In this document: in pieces, positions 33,301 to 39,224 of the stretch
How the letters are laid out: each line of letters starts with the position of its first letter
How positions within the stretch are numbered: position 1 is the first letter of the stretch
Assembly: GCA_949295265.1 (NCBI GenBank)
Contig: CASFKR010000030.1
Location: forward strand, 1 to 39,224
Direction of reading: 5' to 3'
Length of the DNA: 39,224 bases
DNA from: an uncultured Verrucomicrobiota bacterium
GTDB lineage: Bacteria > Verrucomicrobiota > Kiritimatiellia > RFP12 > UBA3636
Translations under genes and position numbers: made by a program
The notes under the pieces: generated by a model
Seen by the model: only the letters and a program-made list of their open reading frames with translations
What the model was told of the DNA's origin: nothing
Database searches by the model: none

Positions 33301-34258
33301 CGCCCGCCAGTTCGCGGATGACCCTGCCCTGCTCATCGAAAACATTGACCGACACCTTGGCCTTTTTGGGGAGGGTAAAGGCGATGCGGGCGCCCTCGCG
33401 CGGCGTTTCACCCGCCCTGGCGCGCGCTTCGATTTCCGCATACGTCGGCGGCTGCACATCGGTGACGGGGCCCGGTGCAAACCGGACGCGTCCCCAGGTT
33501 CCCGGATTCAGGAAAGCGAAGGCGCCGGGATCCTTGTTGAAGACCGCCGCCGTATAGTGTCCATCCGTCCCCGGGCACCACTTGATGTCGAACACCGTCG
33601 TCATCATGTCGCCGGACCGGAACGGATTCTTCCCGTCGGCGACCCCCAGATCCGCCCACGAAAGCCGCGTCTCGAACACCAGCAGGCCGTCGCGAAACAC
33701 AATCTTGACGGGCGAATCCTTCGGATTGAGCGTATTTTCGCAGTCGAAAAAAGCGCCGGGGGTCAGGTAGAGATTATCGGCGCCGGTATCGGTGTTTTTC
33801 CAGATGTTGACGCAGTTGATGATGGGGTTCTTCACATAGGGCGATGCCTCATTGCGGCGGTCGGCGCGGGGCAGCGGATACGGCTGAGCCGGATCGATGC
33901 AGATGCGCATCTGAATCAGGTCGCCGTTCCAGTAGCGGTCCAGATGGCGGTTCCGGTTGATGGGCGCTCTGCCTTCGAGCGCCATTTCCGCGCCCAGATA
34001 GAGTGCCTCCTCATCGTACATGAGATACAGGGAGCAGTTCTGGAGCGTGGCGCGGCCCTCGGCATTCCAGCAGCGGACAACGCCGGAGCGGTCCCAGTCG
34101 GACAAATCGCCATCCACGACCGGAGCCTTTCCGCCGGGCACCGGCACTGCATTCATGATTCCATCCGTACAGGTGTTTCCGGCATGGATCATGCCGGTCA
34201 TCAGAGCCAGAGCGCAGAGAATCCGCGTCATCCAACCGTTTCGAGTCGTCTGTTTCAT
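30365..34258 (-). CDS. 1297-aa secreted protein: CBM9-like ends around an NHL-like beta-propeller
   Basis: Large exported protein with signal peptide about 1-26 (ending MIHA). Domains in order: a CBM9-like sugar-binding sandwich (about 35-260; VVDGDLSDWDRS, with paired WADLGV and GRVRF strands); a FlgD-like Ig unit (about 290-355; VNVFDEQGRVIREL, YFWDGRDALG); NHL/propeller blades (about 390-680 and beyond; APYGVTAGPDGALYVTD, YPFGIALDSHGTLMVCE); an EF-hand/dockerin-type calcium loop at 813-825 (DLNGDGRLQEDEL); more blades; and a second CBM9-like unit at about 1110-1290. No hydrolase motif is recognised. Role may be glycan capture or a lyase-like propeller enzyme. It is monocistronic, with its own promoter. 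The end is QPVELN, without the LILR-type tail. Confidence 0.85.
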   Translation of the reverse strand: MKQTTRNGWMTRILCALALMTGMIHAGNTCTDGIMNAVPVPGGKAPVVDGDLSDWDRSGVVRCWNAEGRATLQNCSLYLMYDEEALYLGAEMALEGRAPINRNRHLDRYWNGDLIQMRICIDPAQPYPLPRADRRNEASPYVKNPIINCVNIWKNTDTGADNLYLTPGAFFDCENTLNPKDSPVKIVFRDGLLVFETRLSWADLGVADGKNPFRSGDMMTTVFDIKWCPGTDGHYTAAVFNKDPGAFAFLNPGTWGRVRFAPGPVTDVQPPTYAEIEARARAGETPREGARIAFTLPKKAKVSVNVFDEQGRVIRELAGGEPKEPGEVEYFWDGRDALGYPCETGRTYRWGAYAHDGIDVTYFGTVGTSGNPPYNTPDGKGGWGADHGPAVAAAADETGRYFIWHTSESGKALVKTDFTGKTLWRSTPFGGGGYGSFSCATVADGKLYLVQELDGNKGRSAGLMVVDAAAGNFHPFPSGTAIMKLPIATNAPAVPADCAVRETYAFNCAGIAVIGGEVFVGDYTGGRILVCDAVSGEVTRELPVAGVRGLAVHDGALLAAVLPAAVLSVDPASGATRTLLAAADGLEAPYGVTAGPDGALYVTDLGASQQVRKYAPKADGSGYTPVYTVGRRGGRGPMGRLDPDGFRYPFGIALDSHGTLMVCEASPPKIISLIDSATGTVKERYYGYTSYSPTNIPDCDDPLVNYYSLSGPDCFARARIPAEGGKGYPDACWDFMGAGIDDFASVMNTMNTPEIIRASNGLKYLVPDGAPDHRHPHAPMTICRIDGDVITPVAAVLRGLDRQRKKAFRLWTDLNGDGRLQEDELSPVVDSMNGQPFSLVDGNGAVHMDADGNLFIPVEENYLIGFPSRGFTEAGVPRWDVADAYIAIPVISPDMTGRIHASFRSGVLGIRRDSAGNFYTVMNCSPQYVTPEYTRYMRQGMGHTADCGGVYIFKHDPQGRLLWRVGRKAIDAKRPGEMLHHWCIAGLLGDHYVVAASEWGVFTVYTADGFYVDHLFDVPGLPGRGVPYSFGGEDFSGQIRYFPARDEVWAYNAGHVFRVQGFEKGRVLGEWRTEGTVTLEQVLPLRFPGSKARALSGVRLVRENGCLVFTAHVADDTPLVNVGQGAADAFKGGDGVGFQIGPSNRFKELPMRTPKGRQEGYTRILAVRQGGVDRVYAWQPFTKGPKAPNEYSTPAGGLAPFEFVGEVPGASVTFTPDADGKGYAARISVPESFFGLTLPGRIYYDAEALFSGEGGRGLQAVRREYLHTPDSSEATMVDDVPTESRLRPQGWQPVELN

Positions 34259-34302
34259 TGTCGTAGTTCTGCTGGTGGTGCGTTAACGTCCAGGTCTGCG
34301 GC

Positions 34303-34314
34303 GCGCACGTGCGC
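34303..34314. promoter_or_regulatory. perfect 12-bp palindrome in the leader of the 1297-aa gene
   Basis: GCGCACGTGCGC is self-complementary and lies 45-56 bases ahead of the ATG at 34258, between the start and the predicted promoter. It could be an operator half-site pair; no regulator is known. Confidence 0.3.
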
Positions 34315-34361
34315 ATCCGCTCCAAGGGTTGCCGAAGGTAACCGGACCGACCTTTTGCACC

Positions 34362-34391
34362 AACATACCCAAACCCCTGCATTTTTGGCAA
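34362..34391 (-). promoter_or_regulatory. sigma70-type promoter for the 1297-aa gene
   Basis: On the minus strand TTGCCA (34391-34386; 5 of 6), an 18-base spacer and TATGTT (34367-34362; 4 of 6) lie in a locally AT-rich stretch. A start near 34355 gives a leader of about 97 bases. Confidence 0.5.
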
Positions 34392-34483
34392 GCATTTTTA
34401 TGTTACCTTAATACTAAGTTAGTGCCCGCCGATTTCCTGCCCTCCTGCATGCGAAAAGGAGGAGCATCGGAATCATCGGAGCG

Positions 34484-34692
34484 GGAGCCGGCGCAGCGAG
34501 CCGAGGACAGGACGTACACGACGAACACGACGAACAGGACGGCTCGCCATTGCACGTGGCGAGGCCAACGTGGCGAGGCCAACGCAGCACTCCCAGCAGC
34601 CCCAGTAGCCACACCGCTGCCAGCGCATCCGTGCGGCGCGGAGCCACCGCCACGACCCTCGAAGCGTGTCGAATCATGCAACCTCAGGCGGC
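34484..34692 (+). repeat. composite 9-bp-satellite repeat, copy C
   Basis: This is in the gene-free stretch 34259-34847. CGGCGCAGCGAGCCGA leads into five 9-bp units (34502-34546: CGAGGACAG, GACGTACAC, GACGAACAC, GACGAACAG, GACGGCTCG). TCGCCA-N7-TGGCGA follows, with a short duplication (GTGGCGAGGCCAACG twice). Then come two CCCAGYAGC units (34592-34609). The CCGCTGCCAGCG tail, with CACGACCCTCGAA and GTCGAATCATGCA, is shared with copy B. Confidence 0.85.
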
Positions 34693-34700
34693 ACCGGCAA

Positions 34701-34760
34701 TCTGCCGACTGAGAAAGCAATCTGCCGGCTGAGAAAGCCGTCCACCGGCTGAGAAAGCCG
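34701..34760. repeat. three exact-length 20-bp tandem repeats
   Basis: The units at 34701, 34721 and 34741 share the shape TCTGCCGGCTGAGAAAGCCG with 3-5 differences. The core TCTGCCGnC...GAGAAA recalls the repeat at 16971-16986. The array directly follows copy C. A GGGATAAGGCT word (34787-34797) and GCGGGGGTTCC (34774) close the stretch. Confidence 0.75.
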
Positions 34761-34832
34761 CCTACGTCACCCGCGGGGGTTCCGCCGGGATAAGGCTGCG
34801 GTGCAGAAGGGGCGCGCATCAAGGGCGGTTTA

Positions 34833-34841
34833 TGGTATGAT
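34833..34841 (+). promoter_or_regulatory. extended -10 promoter placed for a leaderless transcript
   Basis: TGGTATGAT is a TGn extended -10 with TATGAT (5 of 6). Its end at 34841 is 7 bases before the ATG at 34848, so a start at the usual distance would fall on the A of the ATG. No -35 or ribosome site is seen. Confidence 0.45.
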
Positions 34842-34847
34842 GCAAGC

Positions 34848-35819
34848 ATGAGAGCGCTTCTTTCCGTAGCCCGTGCAACCGCACTGGAAGGTCTGCAGCA
34901 GCCCGCCGTTCTGCTCATCACACTCAGCTGTGCAGTCCTGACGGCCCTGCAGCCCATCGTGCAACTGCACACGTTTGGCGACTCGGGTCGCCTGGCCCGC
35001 GACTGCGGGCTGGCCTTTCTCCTGTTCTTCGGCATCCTCGTCTGCGCGCTGACCTCCGGCGGCACGCTGGCGGCGGACCTGCACAACGGCACGGCGGCAC
35101 TCGCGGTGGCGAAGCCGGTCCGGCGCCTGTCGTACCTGCTCGGCAAATATGCGGGTTCGTGCGCGGTCGCCGTGACGTTTGCGTGGTGCGCACTCTGGAG
35201 CGTGCTGCTCGCAGAGCGCACGGCGGAAGCCTACGTGGAAACCGCGAACATGGCGGGCGAAATCCGCGACGTGCTCTGCGGGTCGCTCTCGCTGGCGGTG
35301 CCCGCGCTGGCGCTCGGCTTTGCCGCGCTGCGCAATGCCTGCGGCGCGCACCGCTTCGGACTGTCCTTCTTCGGGGCGATGTCGGCGCTCTATCCGCTGG
35401 CGGCGATTCTGCTCGGCTGGTTTGCGCGCGACGGCTCGCCCGTCGCCTTTACGGCGTGGAATCCGCTGCTCGATGTGCGCCTCTTCCCGGCGGGCGCACT
35501 GCTTGCGCTGCTGCTGCTCATCTTCTGCGCTATCACGACGGCCCTGTGCGTCCGGCTCCCCGTGGCGCCCGCCGCCGCGCTCTCGTTTCTGCTCCTGTTT
35601 CTGGGCTTCCTCGCGGATGGCTTCGCGCAAGCGGGGCCGGTCGGCGCCGTTGCCGCGTGCCTCATCCCGAATGTCCAGCATTTCTGGCTCGCCGACAGCA
35701 TGGCTGCCGGCGCCTCCCTCTCCCCTTCCCTGTTTGCCGTCACGGCTCTGTATGCCGGCGCCTACGCTTTCTTTGCGCTGGCACTCGGGTACGCCGGACT
35801 CCGCAACCGCGACCTCTGA
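34848..35819 (+). CDS. ABC-2 type permease subunit (first of a three-gene exporter)
   Basis: A 323-residue inner-membrane protein. It has the ABC-2 pattern of a first amphipathic region (MRALLSVARATALEGLQQP) and about seven hydrophobic helices. Its loop SGGTLAADLHNGTAALAVAKPVRR resembles the conserved ABC-2 turn where the exporter contacts its ATPase (RRLSYLLGKYAGS follows). It ends ALGYAGLRNRDL, which closely parallels the end of the third gene (VLARRDL). It is 8 bases before the ATPase gene. Substrate unknown; possibilities include a lipid, peptide or gliding/secretion component. Confidence 0.85.
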   Translation: MRALLSVARATALEGLQQPAVLLITLSCAVLTALQPIVQLHTFGDSGRLARDCGLAFLLFFGILVCALTSGGTLAADLHNGTAALAVAKPVRRLSYLLGKYAGSCAVAVTFAWCALWSVLLAERTAEAYVETANMAGEIRDVLCGSLSLAVPALALGFAALRNACGAHRFGLSFFGAMSALYPLAAILLGWFARDGSPVAFTAWNPLLDVRLFPAGALLALLLLIFCAITTALCVRLPVAPAAALSFLLLFLGFLADGFAQAGPVGAVAACLIPNVQHFWLADSMAAGASLSPSLFAVTALYAGAYAFFALALGYAGLRNRDL

Positions 35820-35827
35820 CCGTCACG

Positions 35828-36790
35828 ATGACTGCTTCGCCCCCTTCTTCGACGCCGCCTTCCGGTTCCGCCGACCCGTCCGCCCCCATGCTGGAGGCGG
35901 ACGGACTCCGGAAGGTCTTCCGCGATTTCTGGAACCGTCCGCGCACCACCGCCGTGGACGGCGTCTCCCTCTGTGCCCGCCCGGGCGAAGTCCTCGGCTT
36001 GCTGGGTCCCAACGGCTCGGGCAAATCCACGACCATCCGGATGCTGTTGGGGCTGCTGCGCCCGACCGCAGGCCGGGTGCGCCTCTTCGGGCTGTCGCCC
36101 GACGCGTCGCGCGCCCGTGCGCGATTGGGCTACCTGCCGGAACTCTCCAACCTGCACAAATTTCTCACCCCGTGGGAAACGCTGGAGTACTACGGCGGCC
36201 TTTTCGGACTCTCCGCCGCGGAACGCCGCGCCCGCATCCCCGACCTCCTCGACAGCGTGGGCATCGCCCGCAAAGACGCGCACCGCGCCATCGCCGAATT
36301 CTCCAAGGGCATGGCCCGCCGCGTCGGGCTCGCGCAGGCGCTGATCAACGACCCGGATCTGGTCGTGCTCGATGAACCCACCTCAGGCCTCGACCCCATC
36401 GGGCGCCACGACGTCAAGGAGATGATCCGCCACCTCCGGGAACAGGGCAAAACGATTCTGCTTTCCTCGCACCTGCTCGGCGAAGTGGCGGACGTCTGCA
36501 CACGCGTCATCATCCTCGTGTCCGGGCGCATCCATGCGGAAGGCGAACTGTCCGCTCTCCTGCAGGAGGATGACCGCTTCCGCTTCACGCTGGGCAACCT
36601 CACGCCGGAAGCGGTAGACGAAATCCGCGCGTTTCTGGCGCGCTACGCCGATGCGGACGGTGTCCGCGTCGACCACCCGTCCGTTCCGCTCGAGGACTTC
36701 TTCCTGCAAGCGGTCGGGCGCGCCGCACCCTCTGCGTCCGCACCCGCATCCGCCGCCGCACCTGCGGCACCGCCCGCCGCCCAGCCATGA
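35828..36790 (+). CDS. ABC transporter ATP-binding protein
   Basis: ATPase of the exporter formed with the two flanking permeases. The 320 residues show Walker A GPNGSGKST (60-68), signature FSKGM (158-162), Walker B LVVLDEP (178-184), D-loop SGLDP (186-190) and switch His215. The style (GYLPELSNLHKFLTPWETLEYYG) fits the CcmA/NatA/NosF branch used by ABC-2 exporters. A Pro/Ser-rich start (1-20) and an Ala/Pro-rich tail (about 300-320) are extra. Its stop overlaps the next start (ATGA), so translation is coupled. I chose the ATG at 35828; the longer open frame upstream runs antiparallel to sense inside the first permease gene and is not credible. Confidence 0.93.
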   Translation: MTASPPSSTPPSGSADPSAPMLEADGLRKVFRDFWNRPRTTAVDGVSLCARPGEVLGLLGPNGSGKSTTIRMLLGLLRPTAGRVRLFGLSPDASRARARLGYLPELSNLHKFLTPWETLEYYGGLFGLSAAERRARIPDLLDSVGIARKDAHRAIAEFSKGMARRVGLAQALINDPDLVVLDEPTSGLDPIGRHDVKEMIRHLREQGKTILLSSHLLGEVADVCTRVIILVSGRIHAEGELSALLQEDDRFRFTLGNLTPEAVDEIRAFLARYADADGVRVDHPSVPLEDFFLQAVGRAAPSASAPASAAAPAAPPAAQP

Positions 36791-38148
36791 AATCGCTCCG
36801 CCGAATCTGGGCGGGTGCGCTGCTCGGGATGCGCGCACCCCTGCGCTCGCGCTTTGTGGCCGCCCTCGTCATCCTGCTGGCGGCGGCGGTCCTCGTTCTG
36901 CCCGTGCAAATCCGCACCGACGGCTCCACTGCCGCCGAGCTGCGCATGCTCCTGACGTGGACGCTGGGCACGGCGCTCACCCTGCTCTCCGTTGCCACGC
37001 TGTGGGCGGGGTGTGCGGGCATTTCCTCGGACATAGAGGAAAAGCGCCACGTCCTCACCGCCATTTCACCGGCGCGTCCGCTCGAAATCTTCACAGGCCG
37101 CTGGCTGGGGCTCGTGCTGCTCGACATCGTCCTGCTGGCGGCGGTTCTCATCGGCATCTTTGTGCAGCTGCGTGTGCGAGGGCTTTCCGCGGACGACACG
37201 CGCGTGCAACGGCTCCTGCCGCGCGATCCCGCCGCCCTGCAGGAGGAGGCGGACCGCCTCTTCCGCGAAATCTTCCCGGACGGCACGCCCGACCCCACGC
37301 GGGCGGGCCCGGTCCGCGCCTCGATTGAACGCGACCTCGGGAGCCGCCTCCATGTGCCGGTGGAGCCCGGCATGGAGCGGCGCTGGCGCTTCCCCGTTCC
37401 CGAAACCTGGCGGCACGACCCCGCCAAAGCGCCGCCGCTCACGGGGGTCTTCCAGTACCTCTCCACGTACGGCAGCACGCAGCCCCTCCGCGGCGTGCTG
37501 GAATGCCGCGACGGCGAGGGAACGCTGCTGCTCTCGCGTCCGCTCGAGGACGACCGCGGTCGCGTCGACTTCACCCTGCCCGCCGGGGCTTGGGCGGCGC
37601 AGGAATCCGTCACCGTCATTTTCCGAAACACGGAGCCCCCGGGCGAGGGGGTTGCCGCCCTCATCCGGTACGACGACGCCGTCCGGCTTTACGTGCCCGG
37701 GGGCGGTCTGGCGGCCAATCTGGCGCGCGCGGGGCTTTCCATGCTCGCGCTGCTCTCGCTCCTTGCGGCGCTAGGCATCGCCTGCGGCTGTGCGCTCTCC
37801 TTCCCCGTCGCGGCCTTTGCCGCCACGGCGATGTGCCTTGTGGCGCTCGTGGCGCAAAACGAATTCTACACGGACCCGGTCGACACGACCCCGCATGCGC
37901 ATGACCACGGGGAGGCGGTGGAACCCAGCGCCTTTTCGCAGGGGCTCGAAACGGTCTCCCGGGGCATGACCTCCGTCGCCAACGGCATCCTGGCACCGCT
38001 CCATGGCTCGCACGCGCTGGACCGGCTGGGCGACGGCATCCGCGTGGAAACGGCGGCGGGTGTCCGTGCCCTCGTCCTCGACGGTATTCTTCTGCCGCTC
38101 GTCCTCGGGCTGGGCGCCTCGCTGGTTCTAGCGCGCCGCGACCTCTGA
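36787..38148 (+). CDS. ABC-2 permease subunit with large extracytoplasmic domain
   Basis: A 453-residue membrane protein. Two to four helices lie at about 24-40, 55-78 and 107-128. A hydrophilic domain of about 170 residues follows (about 130-305; mixed beta, with no known motif: FREIFPDGTPDPTRAG, YLSTYGSTQPLRGVLECRDG, VTVIFRNTEPPGEG). The C-terminal helices are at about 315-365 and 425-450. A His-rich segment HAHDHGE is at 370-376, perhaps metal-binding. The ABC-2 permease assignment rests on context and on the matching C-terminal ARRDL. It overlaps the ATPase gene by 4 bases. The domain may bind a periplasmic substrate. Confidence 0.82.
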   Translation: MKSLRRIWAGALLGMRAPLRSRFVAALVILLAAAVLVLPVQIRTDGSTAAELRMLLTWTLGTALTLLSVATLWAGCAGISSDIEEKRHVLTAISPARPLEIFTGRWLGLVLLDIVLLAAVLIGIFVQLRVRGLSADDTRVQRLLPRDPAALQEEADRLFREIFPDGTPDPTRAGPVRASIERDLGSRLHVPVEPGMERRWRFPVPETWRHDPAKAPPLTGVFQYLSTYGSTQPLRGVLECRDGEGTLLLSRPLEDDRGRVDFTLPAGAWAAQESVTVIFRNTEPPGEGVAALIRYDDAVRLYVPGGGLAANLARAGLSMLALLSLLAALGIACGCALSFPVAAFAATAMCLVALVAQNEFYTDPVDTTPHAHDHGEAVEPSAFSQGLETVSRGMTSVANGILAPLHGSHALDRLGDGIRVETAAGVRALVLDGILLPLVLGLGASLVLARRDL

Positions 38149-38160
38149 GCGGGGTCGCGC

Positions 38161-38310
38161 AGGGGCCGGAAACAGGGCGAACGGGGCGGCTCGCCAGCGC
38201 ACGTGGCGAAAGGAGCGCAGCACTCCCAGTAGCCCCAGTTGCCCCAGTAGCCCCAGTGGCCTCAGTAGCCTCAGTGGCCCCAGATAGCGGCAACGGCGCG
38301 GCAGGGGCGC
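38161..38310 (+). repeat. composite 9-bp-satellite repeat, copy D
   Basis: This is in the gene-free stretch 38149-38479, starting 12 bases past the ABC operon stop. It has a degenerate first array (AAACAGGGCGAACGGGGCGGC) in which only the last units are legible. TCGCCA-N7-TGGCGA is intact (38191-38209). Seven second-array units run from 38225 to 38287 (CCCAGTAGC, CCCAGTTGC, CCCAGTGGC, CTCAGTAGC, CTCAGTGGC and so on). The tail of copies B and C is missing. The word CCGGGATAAGCC (38354-38365) follows. The remaining bases to 38479 hold AT-rich sequence, likely the next promoter, with no clear boxes. Confidence 0.8.
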
Positions 38311-38479
38311 AGCAACGGATTGAGGGAGATGTATCTGTGGCGCATCCGGAAATCCGGGATAAGCCTTCGCCGATCCTGAGTTGATTTTTTACCTGTATTT
38401 TGAAACAATTTCGGCTGTTCATCCGTGTGCCGCATCCGGCGCACCGTTTCGGTCCCTCTCTTTTTATTGATTTCCTTTT

Positions 38480-39224
38480 ATGGCAGCCCAAACGCCCAAA
38501 AAAGACCTGAAGAATCTCCAACATGCCCAAGACGTTCCCGAAGAGCTGGAAGCGGTCAAGGAATGGTGGAATGCCCATGGCAACATTGTGACCATCGTTC
38601 TGGTCGTCATCCTCGTAATTGTGCTGGGAATCCGTCAGTACCGCAGCTGGCGCGCATCGCAGACGGAACAGCAGTCGATGGCGCTGTTGCAGGCGGCCGG
38701 TCCCGCTGATTTCGAGACGATTGTTCAGGAAAACAAATCGCCGGAGATGGTGGCGATTGCACGGCTCCATCTGGCGGCGGCGTACTATGCCGACAACAAG
38801 TTTGAGATGGCGGCCGGGGTCTACCGTGATTTCCTGAAGGATACGCCCAGGCACGCGATGGCGGACACGGCCCGGATGGGCCTTGCGCACTGCGAAGAGG
38901 CGCTCGGCAACATCGACGCCGCGCTGGCGGCGTACGACGCCTTCCTCACAGCCAATCCCGCCTCGTTCCTGGCGGCGGACGCCACGATTTCCAAGGCCCG
39001 CTGCCTGTTCCTGAAAGGCACGCCCGAATCGGTCCGTGAAGGCAAGGCCATACTCGACCTCTTCCTCACGGAAAATGCCGGCACGGCCTGGGCGGAACTG
39101 GCGGATGAAACGCTCCGTGCGCGCGACCGCCTGAAGGTCTCCGTCCCCGCCTCTTCGGTGATGAACATCGAAGACTTCCTGAAGAGCGCCACGACACCCG
39201 CGATGGAAGTCCCCGCGACGCCCG
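38480..39224 (+). CDS. membrane-anchored tetratricopeptide protein, YfgM-like (3' end cut by window)
   Basis: The visible 248 residues show a short cytoplasmic start rich in Lys/Asp/Glu (1-34), one membrane helix (about 35-51: IVTIVLVVILVIVLG) and then TPR-type helical hairpins. These include AIARLHLAAAYYADNKFEMAAGVYRDFL, split here only by description, and MGLAHCEEALGNIDAALAAYDAFL. The layout (N-terminal anchor, periplasmic TPRs) matches YfgM/TPR_21 proteins that assist envelope protein folding near SecYEG; that role is inference. The ATG at 38480 is the first in frame. Upstream is AT-rich, with no strong ribosome site. Frame is open to the end of the window. Confidence 0.85.
   Translation, partial: MAAQTPKKDLKNLQHAQDVPEELEAVKEWWNAHGNIVTIVLVVILVIVLGIRQYRSWRASQTEQQSMALLQAAGPADFETIVQENKSPEMVAIARLHLAAAYYADNKFEMAAGVYRDFLKDTPRHAMADTARMGLAHCEEALGNIDAALAAYDAFLTANPASFLAADATISKARCLFLKGTPESVREGKAILDLFLTENAGTAWAELADETLRARDRLKVSVPASSVMNIEDFLKSATTPAMEVPATP

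Noticed and set aside
31094..34411. 1105-residue open frame antisense to the 1297-aa gene
   Set aside because: Same reason: antisense shadow with Arg/Val/Gly bias and no recognisable domain.
34329..34712. Open frame on the plus strand through copy C
   Set aside because: Low-complexity translation of the 9-bp units, no ribosome site, not conserved as protein between copies.
1..39224. tRNA or rRNA genes
   Set aside because: No cloverleaf with a TTCRANNC loop or rRNA-like stretch was found by eye in the intergenic regions; a covariance search was not possible.

Overview
The window is about 39 kb of GC-rich DNA from a Gram-negative bacterium with an outer membrane. It carries a secretin, a SurA-like chaperone and a Wzm/Wzt polysaccharide exporter. 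The mix of very large secreted beta-strand-repeat proteins, secreted glycoside hydrolases and ordinary anabolic genes best suits the PVC superphylum (Kiritimatiellota, or Lentisphaerota/Verrucomicrobiota). That placement is inference from gene content and style; no rRNA or marker phylogeny is available here.

Layout. 1-940: 5'-truncated window edge with a WbbL-like glycosyltransferase (minus). 1032-5527 (plus): a conserved hypothetical, leuC-leuD, panD, an orphan ParB-fold protein and tcdA. 5545-16488 (all minus): a carbohydrate/surface block, read in transcription order as a small secreted lectin-like protein, a deacetylase-GH10 fusion, an exported metallo-beta-lactamase-fold hydrolase, a small EamA membrane protein, a giant autotransporter-type beta-strand protein without a barrel, and a GH16 enzyme. 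A second large surface protein (17357-19987) is divergent from this block. 20131-24088: mutY (minus), then etfB-etfA and ruvC (plus). 24140-29646 (minus): a SurA-like PPIase, Wzm, Wzt and a secretin, which together look like envelope biogenesis. 30365-34258 (minus): a 1297-residue secreted protein with CBM9-like ends and an NHL-like propeller. 34848-38148 (plus): a three-gene ABC-2 exporter that may be transcribed leaderless. 38480-end: a membrane-anchored TPR protein cut by the window edge.

The most unusual content is between the genes. Five intergenic regions carry copies of a composite dispersed repeat. It consists of an array of 9-bp units (GACGAACAC type), a conserved short inverted repeat (TCGCCA-N7-TGGCGA), a second array of different 9-bp units (CCCAGTAGC type), and in two copies a conserved tail of about 80 bp. 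A second family of short words (GGCTTATCCCGG; CCGTGTGGCTCA) marks the same regions plus two others. The repeats sit at operon boundaries and never inside the compact operons, and one of them supplies the 3' end of mutY. A second candidate novelty is a short hydrophobic-plus-basic C-terminus (LFLVR, LILK, LILR) shared by three otherwise unlike secreted proteins. It could be a surface-sorting signal.
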